Shown here piece by piece: positions 1-6,700 of a DNA stretch of 6,927 bases. This stretch comes from Pseudomonadota bacterium (GTDB lineage Bacteria > Pseudomonadota > Gammaproteobacteria > Burkholderiales > Thiobacillaceae): assembly GCA_021791235.1 (NCBI GenBank), contig JAJYXA010000226.1:1402-8328 (forward strand). The letters run 5' to 3'. A program made the translations under genes and the position numbers. The notes under the pieces are model-generated. The model saw nothing but the letters and a program-made list of their open reading frames with translations, made no database searches and was not told the origin of the DNA. Position 1 is the first letter of the stretch; each line of letters begins with the position of its first letter.

Positions 1-2606
1 CCGCATGGCTGGAGAACCTGTCGCGTTTATCCGGGATGGACGTTCGTCAGGTCGAACCTTGGCTCATCTTCTTGCTTGCAGTGCATGACCTCGGAAAATT
101 CAGCAGCGGCTTCCAAGCCCTACCCAAGAACCCGTTTGGGCACACCCCCAAGGTGGCATACGACGTGCGACATGACACTTTGGGGTACGCATTGACGATG
201 GAATGTCTGCCACAGTGGCTGCAAATGCCGGAGCTTGCGGAGCGCAAGGGTAATTTACTGCGACTGTGGGCTGCAGCAGTAACTGGACACCACGGACGCC
301 CACCAAAAAGTCACGGTCTAACCGCACATGTCGAACGTCAATTCCCCGCAGACACGGCACGACGCGATGCTGCGGAATTTGTTTTCGCGATGCGTCACCT
401 GCTATTGCCAGCGGACTGGGCTTTCCCTGCCCGCACAGAAGGCCAGCTTGATCGCTACAAGCAAGCATCCTGGCTGATTGCAGGTCTGGCAGTTCTCGCG
501 GACTGGCTGGGTTCGAATACGCTCTGGTTCAAATACCGCGACCCGGACAAAACCCTGGAGCAATACTGGCAGGACATCGCGCTGCCTACAGCACATAACG
601 CCGTGCAGGAAAGCGGACTCACTGGCTCATCGCCTGCTACCGAAGCGACGTTCGGCGCATTGTTCCCCCACATTGAATCGCCCACACCTTTACAGGTCTG
701 GGCCAACGAAGTCGCCATCGAGCCAAAGCCGCAACTCTTCGTGCTGGAAGAACTCACCGGCGGCGGCAAGACCGAAGCGGCCTTGACACTGGCCGCGCGG
801 CTCATGGCGGCGGGCTGCGGCCAGGGAGTGTACTTTGCCCTACCCACCATGGCGACAGCGGACGCCATGTTCGACCGCATCGAGAAGAAACGGCACGACG
901 CCGATCTGGAAACCTGGAAACGATTTTTCGCGTCAGCCGACCCGTCATTGGTGCTGGCGCACTCCGCCGCCAGGGTCAGGCAAAGACTCGATGCCCTGCA
1001 ACGCCGCGACGCCGGATACGACCAGCGTAACGAAGAAGCCTCGGCCTCCCAACACAGCAGCGCCTGGCTCGCCGACAGCCGTAAGAAAGCCTTGCTTGCC
1101 GATTTCGGCATCGGCACCATCGATCAGGCACTACTCGCGGTGATGCCCCTGCGCCACCAATCAATGCGGCTGCTGGGGCTTTCGACCAAGGTGCTGGTAG
1201 TGGACGAGGTACACGCCTGCGATTGCTACATGGGCGAACTACTGTCGCGCCTGCTGCGCTTTCATGCCGCATTGGGCGGCTCGGCGATTCTGCTGTCCGC
1301 CACCCTGCCATCGGATCAACGCTCACGCTTGCTCGCAGCGTTCGCAGAAGGCGCGGGTTATAAAACCATCCCGCCCGAAAAATCCGACTACCCGCTCGCC
1401 ACGCATTTCCATGCTGCCGGCCTCAATGAACAACCTATCGCAGCGCGCAAGGAAGCGTCGCGTAAAGTTACCATCCAGCCGCTGGCCGATGTGGATGCCG
1501 TTTCCAAACGGCTGCACGCCAGCACCGAACGCGGCGGCTGCGCCGTGTGGGTGCGCAATACCGTCGTGGATGCTGTCGCTGCCTGGATTGACTGGAACAA
1601 AGACCATCCAGATACGCCCGCCACCTTGTTCCACGCCCGTTTCGCACTCTGCGACCGGTTGGAAATCGGCAAGCGCATTCACCAGAGTTTCGGGCCGACC
1701 AGCACGCCCGATACCCGACGCCGCAAGCTGGTCATCGCCACGCAGGTCATCGAACAGTCGCTCGACGTGGATTTCGACGACATGGTGAGCGACCTTGCAC
1801 CGATTGATCTCATCGTCCAGCGCGCCGGGCGTTTGCAGCGCCATAAGCGGGATGCTGACGGCAGCCCTGCCAAAGAAGACCAGCGGGGCGGCGCCAATCT
1901 GGGCGTGTTGATGCAGGAACCTGCCAACAATGCCGAAGCAGCCTGGTACAAGCGGCTGTTGCCCAAAGCGGTCAAGGTTTATCCCGACCACGGCAAGCTC
2001 TGGCTCACCGCCCGCTGGCTGAATCAACACAAATCGTTCGACTTGACCGAGCAGGCGCGCGACATGATCGAGTCGGTCTACGGCGCTGATGGCTACGAGC
2101 AAACCCCGGTGGCGCTGCAAGAAGTGACGGCTAGAGCCGAAGGCGCGTGCAAGGCTGATCAGGGCATCGCTCGCAGCAATGTGCTGAGTTTCAACCAAGG
2201 CTACGACCCCACCAGCAACGAATGGCCAGACGAAGACAGCTACACCGACATCACCACGCGCCTGGGTGAAAAAACCGTTCGCCTGCGGCTGGCGAAACTG
2301 ATCGACGGCAAGCTCGCACCTTGGGCATCAACCGGCACCCATCTGGACTGGGCGCTCTCCGAGCTGACCGTGGCAAGATATCTCATCGCCAAGGAAAACG
2401 CTCGTCACGCCGGGTTGCTCGAACTGGTGCGCCAGACCATGATCGACGAAGGTCGGCATTGCCTGATCGTGCCGCTGGAAGACTGCGGCGCAGACTGGCG
2501 CGGCTGGGCGGCGAACGCACAAAACGAAGAAGTCCGGGTGATCTATTCGCCCGTGGCCGGATTGAATATCGAAAAAGGGGAAGCCATCGATGAATCTGAT
2601 CTCTGA
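1..2606 (+). CDS. cas3: CRISPR-associated nuclease-helicase Cas3, type I-E (5' partial)
   Basis: This is the effector nuclease that Cascade recruits to a matched target, where it nicks, unwinds and degrades DNA. The frame is open to the left edge (first whole codon at 3), so the start lies outside the window. The ATG at 36 is internal, because it falls only 16 residues before the HD signature; by comparison with E. coli Cas3 about 40 residues are missing, including the first HD-domain histidine. Residues counted from the codon at 36: HD nuclease with H17-D18 (AVHDLGKF), H46, H85-H86 (VTGHHG) and D156 (LADWLG); Walker A TGGGKT at 241-246; DEVH box at 390-393; SAT at 421-423; motif V region ATQVIEQSLDVDFD at 568-581; motif VI QRAGRLQR at 595-602; then the C-terminal domain. 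All visible catalytic motifs are intact, so the enzyme is probably active. The last 17 nt overlap cas8e. DEVH, the HD domain N-terminal to the helicase and the neighbours all point to subtype I-E. Confidence 0.97.
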   Translation, partial: AWLENLSRLSGMDVRQVEPWLIFLLAVHDLGKFSSGFQALPKNPFGHTPKVAYDVRHDTLGYALTMECLPQWLQMPELAERKGNLLRLWAAAVTGHHGRPPKSHGLTAHVERQFPADTARRDAAEFVFAMRHLLLPADWAFPARTEGQLDRYKQASWLIAGLAVLADWLGSNTLWFKYRDPDKTLEQYWQDIALPTAHNAVQESGLTGSSPATEATFGALFPHIESPTPLQVWANEVAIEPKPQLFVLEELTGGGKTEAALTLAARLMAAGCGQGVYFALPTMATADAMFDRIEKKRHDADLETWKRFFASADPSLVLAHSAARVRQRLDALQRRDAGYDQRNEEASASQHSSAWLADSRKKALLADFGIGTIDQALLAVMPLRHQSMRLLGLSTKVLVVDEVHACDCYMGELLSRLLRFHAALGGSAILLSATLPSDQRSRLLAAFAEGAGYKTIPPEKSDYPLATHFHAAGLNEQPIAARKEASRKVTIQPLADVDAVSKRLHASTERGGCAVWVRNTVVDAVAAWIDWNKDHPDTPATLFHARFALCDRLEIGKRIHQSFGPTSTPDTRRRKLVIATQVIEQSLDVDFDDMVSDLAPIDLIVQRAGRLQRHKRDADGSPAKEDQRGGANLGVLMQEPANNAEAAWYKRLLPKAVKVYPDHGKLWLTARWLNQHKSFDLTEQARDMIESVYGADGYEQTPVALQEVTARAEGACKADQGIARSNVLSFNQGYDPTSNEWPDEDSYTDITTRLGEKTVRLRLAKLIDGKLAPWASTGTHLDWALSELTVARYLIAKENARHAGLLELVRQTMIDEGRHCLIVPLEDCGADWRGWAANAQNEEVRVIYSPVAGLNIEKGEAIDESDL
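2576..2583 (+). promoter_or_regulatory. Ribosome binding site of cas8e, inside cas3
   Basis: AGGGGAAG lies 6 nt before the cas8e ATG at 2590, within the last codons of cas3. It supports the chosen start and suggests that cas8e translation is coupled to ribosomes finishing cas3. Confidence 0.65.
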
Positions 2607-4227
2607 ACGCTGGATCCCGGTGCGCCGCGCCGACGGTAGCACCCAACGCATCGCACCGTGGGAATTGACCGACGGTCCCGCCGACAACCGCATCGTTGCC
2701 GTCGCCAGTCCCCGCCCGGATTTCGACGGCGCACTGACGCAGTTCCTGATCGGGCTGTTGCAAACTACTTGTACGCCCAACGAGGATCAGTGGTGGGATT
2801 GGCGGGAAAGCCCACCTGCACCGGATGTGCTGAAAGAACGCTTCGCGTCGCTTTTCCCCGCATTTCAATTGACGAGTGAAGAAGGCGCGCTGTTCATGCA
2901 GGAACGGCTCAGAGACGACGCCGAAGCACACCCGGTTACGTATTTGCTCATCGGTGCCGCCACGGACAGCGCACTCAAAAACAATACCGATCATTTTCAG
3001 AGACGGCCATACGGCGGCGAGTGCTTATGCCGTTCCTGTGCAGCCGCAGCGCTTTACACGCTCCAGACTTTCGCGCCCAGTGGCGGCGGAGGAGGCGATG
3101 GAAAGTTCACCAGTTTGCGAGGCGGTGGGCCACTCACCACGCTGGTTATGGGCGACAGCCTCTGGGAGACAGTGTGGCTCAATGTAATTTACGGCGACAC
3201 GTTTTCCAGCGGCACGCCCGACCATATGACTTTCCCCTGGTTGAAAACGGAAGCATTTATCACTGATACCGTGCCAGTAAAAACGATTCACTCGACGACC
3301 ATGAACCCGGAGCATGTTTTCTGGGGAATGCCTAGGCGGATGCGGCTAAATTTCATAGTCAGCAGCACGCCAACTGATGCGATTTCAGCCTGCGCCGTGT
3401 GCGGGCTGATCGACGAATCAGCTTGTGTTGGCTTTCACGATATGACGGGAGGGCTGACCTATCAAGAGGAATACACCGAATTAGGCCGCGACGGAAAAGA
3501 GAAAAAGAAGAAGCGCCCGGCCTGGATAACACCCAAACATCCCCTCTCACCTTATTCCATTAATGAAAGGGGCGAGCCATCTGCCATTCACCCCCAACCC
3601 GGTGGAGTTGGCTACCGACACTGGCTTGGTTTTGTGGAAAACAGTATAGAGGGAAGCACAAGAAGGCAACCAGCAGCAGTCGTTGAACAGTTCCGCATCA
3701 CGGGGAAAGATGCCCAGCTATGGGCATTCGGATTCGATATGGACAACATGAAAGCGCGTTGCTGGTACGACGCCGCCATGCCAATCCTTGCCATCCCAAA
3801 AGAGCACGAAGCACTTTTTAGTGATGGCGTAACGCGCATGATTGTCGGCGCAAAGAAAGTGGAAGGAGATGTCCGTAAATACTTAAAGGCCGCTTTGTTC
3901 CCGGAAAAAAGCAAGATCAGGACGGATGAGCTTGGCTTTACCGAAAGTTTCTGGGACGAAACAGATGCAGCCTTTTATGTTCATTTGCGCTCGCTGCGCA
4001 ACACCGTTCCCGCTGACCCTCTTGCACAAGCCGTATTGGAACGCTGGCTGGGGATTTTGAGTGCCACAGCCCTCATTATTTTTGACCGTCATTCCGGTGC
4101 CAGCAATCTCGACGTAATGAACCCAAGACGAATTGCCGGAGCACGCAACGACCTCGTAACGGCATTGAACGGTATGCCGTTACGAAAACTATTGGGGCTA
4201 CCCAAACCCGTTCGCAAAAAACCATGA
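2590..4227 (+). CDS. cas8e: Type I-E Cascade large subunit Cas8e (Cse1/CasA)
   Basis: Cas8e sits at the foot of the I-E Cascade, recognises the PAM, starts DNA unwinding and docks Cas3. At 545 aa it is slightly longer than E. coli Cse1 (about 500). The N-terminus MNLISERWIPVRRADG matches the family opening. Two cysteine pairs, C147/C150 (CRSC) and C268/C271 (CAVC), match the paired CxxC motifs of Cse1, probably a zinc site. The glycine-rich loop G165-G169 followed by the LRGG block at 177-180 corresponds to the PAM-reading glycine loop. GFDMDNMKAR at 381-390 corresponds to the wedge region. The C-terminal part is predicted to be the helical bundle and ends in a basic tail (VRKKP). The position of the E. 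coli lysine finger holds HDMTGG (283-288) instead, followed by a lysine-rich insertion near 303-309. From about 3180 to the end, GC is clearly lower than in the neighbours. The start is fixed by the site at 2576 and by homology. Confidence 0.96.
   Translation: MNLISERWIPVRRADGSTQRIAPWELTDGPADNRIVAVASPRPDFDGALTQFLIGLLQTTCTPNEDQWWDWRESPPAPDVLKERFASLFPAFQLTSEEGALFMQERLRDDAEAHPVTYLLIGAATDSALKNNTDHFQRRPYGGECLCRSCAAAALYTLQTFAPSGGGGGDGKFTSLRGGGPLTTLVMGDSLWETVWLNVIYGDTFSSGTPDHMTFPWLKTEAFITDTVPVKTIHSTTMNPEHVFWGMPRRMRLNFIVSSTPTDAISACAVCGLIDESACVGFHDMTGGLTYQEEYTELGRDGKEKKKKRPAWITPKHPLSPYSINERGEPSAIHPQPGGVGYRHWLGFVENSIEGSTRRQPAAVVEQFRITGKDAQLWAFGFDMDNMKARCWYDAAMPILAIPKEHEALFSDGVTRMIVGAKKVEGDVRKYLKAALFPEKSKIRTDELGFTESFWDETDAAFYVHLRSLRNTVPADPLAQAVLERWLGILSATALIIFDRHSGASNLDVMNPRRIAGARNDLVTALNGMPLRKLLGLPKPVRKKP
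3082..3096 (+). repeat. Five-glycine codon tract (GGC/GGA) in cas8e
   Basis: Five consecutive glycine codons encode G165-G169 of Cas8e, in the loop that corresponds to the PAM-reading glycine loop of E. coli Cse1. The near-repetitive GGC/GGA run could in principle gain or lose codons by slippage, which would change loop length without breaking the frame. The reading frame continues normally on both sides. Confidence 0.55.
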
Positions 4228-4235
4228 ACCGAAAC

Positions 4236-4241
4236 AGGAGG
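4236..4241 (+). promoter_or_regulatory. Consensus Shine-Dalgarno of cas11e
   Basis: A perfect AGGAGG lies 5 nt before the ATG at 4247, in the 19-nt gap after cas8e. It is the strongest ribosome binding site in the window. This would suit a subunit needed in more than one copy per complex (two Cas11 per Cascade in the family). Confidence 0.8.
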
Positions 4242-4246
4242 ACACC

Positions 4247-4798
4247 ATGAGCGAACCTGACAAATATCCATTCCCGCAGGGCAAACTAGAGCATCCATCA
4301 TTCGCGCTACTGAGTGAATGGTGGCGCAATCTGGAGCACGACAAGGGCGAGCGTGCGGCGCTACGCCGCGCCGCCAGCCTCACCGAGGTCATGTTGAGTC
4401 CGGCGTATATGCGCTTGTTGAGAGCGCTGCGTAGCCAGGGCTACGGCATCGGCAACGACAACCTGCCGCTCGCCAAGATCGCCACCATCGCGGGACTCGC
4501 AGCACGCATCAAGACCCCGACGGGTGTCGGCCTCGCGGCAAGCATGGGCACACCCAAATCCGGCGGCTCTTCACCTGCTTTTTCGGAGCTGCGCTTGCGC
4601 CGCATTCTCGCCTGCGACGATATCGAGGAGCTATACACCTTGCTACGTCGGGCACTGGCACTTCTGGACGATCAAGCCAATCTGGCTGACCTCGCCGCCA
4701 CGGTCTGGAACTGGTCGCGCATGGACGAAAAGCGTACTTACGACCCGCGCCGACGCCTTGCCTACGACTACTACGCTGCCGCGCCCATCAAACCCTGA
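4247..4798 (+). CDS. cas11e: Type I-E Cascade small subunit Cas11e (Cse2/CasB)
   Basis: Cas11e is the all-helical small subunit. In known I-E complexes two copies form the belly of Cascade, link Cas8e to the Cas5/Cas6 end and stabilise the displaced strand of the R-loop. The protein has 183 aa against about 160 in E. coli. The order of conserved blocks fits Cse2: an N-terminal WW segment (25-26), the basic helix GERAALRRA at 34-42, a middle helix around LPLAKIATIAGLAARI at 73-88, the FSELRLRRIL block at 112-121, then helices with LLRRALALL (132-140) and a basic aromatic C-terminus (RRRLAYDYY, 168-176). The arginine-rich helices suit nucleic-acid contact. Sequence identity in this family is low, so position between cas8e and cas7e carries much of the weight. 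GC is much higher than in the end of cas8e (44 of 60 bases at 4321-4380). Confidence 0.94.
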   Translation: MSEPDKYPFPQGKLEHPSFALLSEWWRNLEHDKGERAALRRAASLTEVMLSPAYMRLLRALRSQGYGIGNDNLPLAKIATIAGLAARIKTPTGVGLAASMGTPKSGGSSPAFSELRLRRILACDDIEELYTLLRRALALLDDQANLADLAATVWNWSRMDEKRTYDPRRRLAYDYYAAAPIKP

Positions 4799-4811
4799 AC
4801 CGACTTTCAAT

Positions 4812-4816
4812 GGAGA
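4812..4816 (+). promoter_or_regulatory. Ribosome binding site that sets the cas7e start
   Basis: GGAGA lies 5 nt before the ATG at 4822. The alternative in-frame ATG at 4810 overlaps this site and has no purine-rich site of its own upstream. The site therefore favours 4822, which also gives the N-terminus expected from E. coli Cas7. Confidence 0.7.
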
Positions 4817-4821
4817 AAACC

Positions 4822-5889
4822 ATGACGACTTTCCTGCAACTGCATCTGCTCACCAGCTACCCGCCCGCCTGCCTCAACCGCGATGACCTCAACCGCCCCA
4901 AAAGCGCCAAGATGGGCGGCGTGGACAGGCTGCGTATTTCCAGCCAGAGCCTGAAACGTGCATGGCGCACGTCCGAGCAATTCGAGGATGCGCTCGCCGG
5001 ACACATGGGAACGCGCACCAAGCTCCGGGGAGTCAAAGTTTACGAGCGACTTGTCGCAGCAGGCGTCAAGGAAAAGGATGCGAAGGAATGGGCACAGGCC
5101 ATTGCCGCGTGCTTCGGAAAACTCAAAGGCAAAAAGGAAGACAAGCCGCGCAACGATCTTGAGATCGAGCAACTCGCGCACTTCAGCCCCGAAGAGGAAA
5201 CCGCTATCGACGCGTTGGCCGACACGATAGCAAGCGAACGTCGTGCGCCGACAGAATCCGATCTGAGCTTGCTGCGAAAACACCACACGGCTGCCGACAT
5301 TGCCTTGTTTGGCCGCATGTTGGCTGATAGCCCTGGGTTCAATACCGAAGCCGCTTGTCAGGTCGCCCACGCCATCACGGTTCACCGTGCCGCTGCGGAA
5401 GACGACTTCTTTACTGCCGTGGACGATCTCAATACACGCGAAGTGGACGCAGGTTCCGCGCACATGGGTGAGCAAGGTTTCGGGGCTGGGTTGTTCTATC
5501 AATATGTCTGCATCGACTGTGACCTGCTGCGTGAAAATCTGGGAGCCGCTCTCGCCGAAAAAGCCATTCAGGCATTGATCGAAGCCGCTGCAACTGTCGC
5601 CCCCACCGGCAAGCAAAACAGCTTCGCCAGCCGCGCCTGGGCGTATTACGTGCTGGCTGAAAAGGGCGAGCGTCAGCCGCGTTCGCTGTCGCTGGCATTC
5701 ATGAAACCGGTACACGACGGAGACATGCTCAATGATGCGGCGTCCGCGCTGATGACCATGCGCGACAACCTGGACAAGGTTTACTACAAGGGGGTGCCCC
5801 TCGACTCGCGCAGCATCAACGCCACGGCTGGCGAGGGCGACTTCGAGGCGCTCAAGGTTTGGGCGGCGGATTGCGGAGGCAACCCATGA
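4822..5889 (+). CDS. cas7e: Type I-E Cascade backbone subunit Cas7e (Cse4/CasC)
   Basis: Cas7e polymerises along the spacer part of the crRNA (six copies in E. coli Cascade), with an RRM-type palm and a thumb that kinks the guide every sixth base. The preferred start at 4822 gives 355 aa, close to the E. coli protein. An ATG at 4810 would add only MEKT and lacks a good ribosome binding site. Numbered from 4822, the N-terminal block TSYPPACLNRDDLNRP (11-26) and RISSQSLKRA (38-47) are hallmark Cas7e motifs. A charged helical region follows (about 70-155), then ADIALFGRML (158-167), HAITVH (183-188), FFTAVDDL (196-203) and GSAHMGEQGFGAGLFY (211-226), all in the same order as in E. coli Cas7. The stop overlaps the cas5e start by 4 nt (ATGA), which implies coupled translation. 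No damage or missing block is visible. Confidence 0.97.
   Translation: MTTFLQLHLLTSYPPACLNRDDLNRPKSAKMGGVDRLRISSQSLKRAWRTSEQFEDALAGHMGTRTKLRGVKVYERLVAAGVKEKDAKEWAQAIAACFGKLKGKKEDKPRNDLEIEQLAHFSPEEETAIDALADTIASERRAPTESDLSLLRKHHTAADIALFGRMLADSPGFNTEAACQVAHAITVHRAAAEDDFFTAVDDLNTREVDAGSAHMGEQGFGAGLFYQYVCIDCDLLRENLGAALAEKAIQALIEAAATVAPTGKQNSFASRAWAYYVLAEKGERQPRSLSLAFMKPVHDGDMLNDAASALMTMRDNLDKVYYKGVPLDSRSINATAGEGDFEALKVWAADCGGNP
5875..5879 (+). promoter_or_regulatory. Ribosome binding site that sets the cas5e start
   Basis: GGAGG lies 6 nt before the ATG at 5886, within the last codons of cas7e. It supports that ATG over the in-frame TTG at 5859, which would add nine residues with no match to the family N-terminus. 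Confidence 0.75.
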
Positions 5890-6698
5890 GGGATTACCTG
5901 AGCTTTCAGCTATACGGCCCGCTGTCGGCCTGGGGCGACATTGCGGTGGGCGAAACGCGGCCTTCGAGTCTTGCACCCAGCAAATCTGCCGTGCTGGGTT
6001 TGCTCGCGGCGGCGCTGGGGCTGCGCCGCCCGGATACAACCCAGGACGCAACGCTCGGCCCGCAATGGGAGACGCAGCACTTGGCGTTGGCGAACGGATA
6101 CGGCATGGCGGTCAAGCTGACCCAACCGGGTTTGCCGCTGACCGACTTCCAAACCGCAGAAGTCCCAAGAAAAACCGGTTATGCCACTCGCCGAGAAGAA
6201 ATTCTGGAAGTGGTTCGCCAGAAGCGATCTGAGGTTAAATTTAGCGGGACGATTCTGTCACGCCGCGATTATCGGCAGGATGCCTTTGCAGCAGTTGCGC
6301 TGTGGGCGCGAGAGGGTGCGCCGCACACGCTCGCTGAACTGCGCGACGCACTGCTCGCGCCGGTCTTCACGCTCTACCTCGGGCGTAAATCCTGCCCGCT
6401 TGCATTGCCGTTGATGCCTGTCATAGCGTCAGCGGAAAACATTGAGACCGCGCTGGCCGATTTAAGCTTTTCGGCAACCGCAAAACAGATATGGGATAAC
6501 GACCAGCAAACCGCTGAACGGGTAATTGGCAAAATGGTGGAGGACACGCCGATGCTGTTCTGGGATGCCGACGCTGAAACCGGCATCGCGCCGGATCAGC
6601 AGACACGCTTCACCCGCCGCGACCAGCCCGCTTCGCGTCGCCGCTGGCAGTTTGCCGTGCGCGAAGAGCGGCAAGCGCATTGGCCTTCCGGAGCGTAA
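5886..6698 (+). CDS. cas5e: Type I-E Cascade subunit Cas5e (CasD)
   Basis: Cas5e binds the 5' handle of the crRNA and joins the Cas7 filament to Cas8e; in type I-E it is not the processing enzyme. The product from the ATG at 5886 has 270 aa, longer than E. coli CasD (about 224). The N-terminus MRDYLSFQLYGPLSAWGD with ETRPSS (23-28) and SKSAVLGLLAAALG (32-45) is the classic Cas5e RRM opening and glycine-rich helix. LTDFQTAEVP (85-94), RRDYRQDAFAAVALW (126-140) and YLGRKSCPL (164-172) follow in family order. The C-terminal part holds RFTRRDQP (241-248), matching the FTARDEP block of E. coli. Between roughly 193 and 230 there is an extra, partly acidic segment absent from E. coli. The start is fixed by the GGAGG at 5875 and by homology. 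The gene overlaps cas7e by 4 nt and is followed after 2 nt by cas6e. Confidence 0.96.
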   Translation: MRDYLSFQLYGPLSAWGDIAVGETRPSSLAPSKSAVLGLLAAALGLRRPDTTQDATLGPQWETQHLALANGYGMAVKLTQPGLPLTDFQTAEVPRKTGYATRREEILEVVRQKRSEVKFSGTILSRRDYRQDAFAAVALWAREGAPHTLAELRDALLAPVFTLYLGRKSCPLALPLMPVIASAENIETALADLSFSATAKQIWDNDQQTAERVIGKMVEDTPMLFWDADAETGIAPDQQTRFTRRDQPASRRRWQFAVREERQAHWPSGA

Positions 6699-6700
6699 AG

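Noticed and set aside
36..38. The ATG at 36 as the true start of cas3
   Set aside because: The frame stays open to the window edge, and starting here would leave only 16 residues before the HD motif, removing the first metal-binding histidine of the HD domain.
1323..2198. A 291-residue open frame on the minus strand inside cas3
   Set aside because: The cas3 helicase motifs V and VI fall in the same DNA on the + strand; the antisense translation shows no domain, so it is treated as a shadow.
3085..3187. A Shine-Dalgarno-like GGAGG followed by an out-of-frame ATG at 3098 within cas8e
   Set aside because: The purine-rich run is simply the glycine codons of the conserved loop, and the resulting frame ends after about 30 residues. 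In type I-E the small subunit is already supplied by the separate cas11e gene.
5859..5861. The TTG at 5859 as the start of cas5e
   Set aside because: The ATG at 5886 has a well-placed GGAGG, forms a typical ATGA overlap with cas7e and gives the exact Cas5e N-terminus (MRDYL, compare MRSYL in E. coli).
4807..6051. A 414-residue open frame on the minus strand lying across all of cas7e
   Set aside because: It lies antisense to a strongly supported cas7e, has no recognisable domain or ribosome binding site, and is what high-GC coding DNA often produces on the opposite strand.
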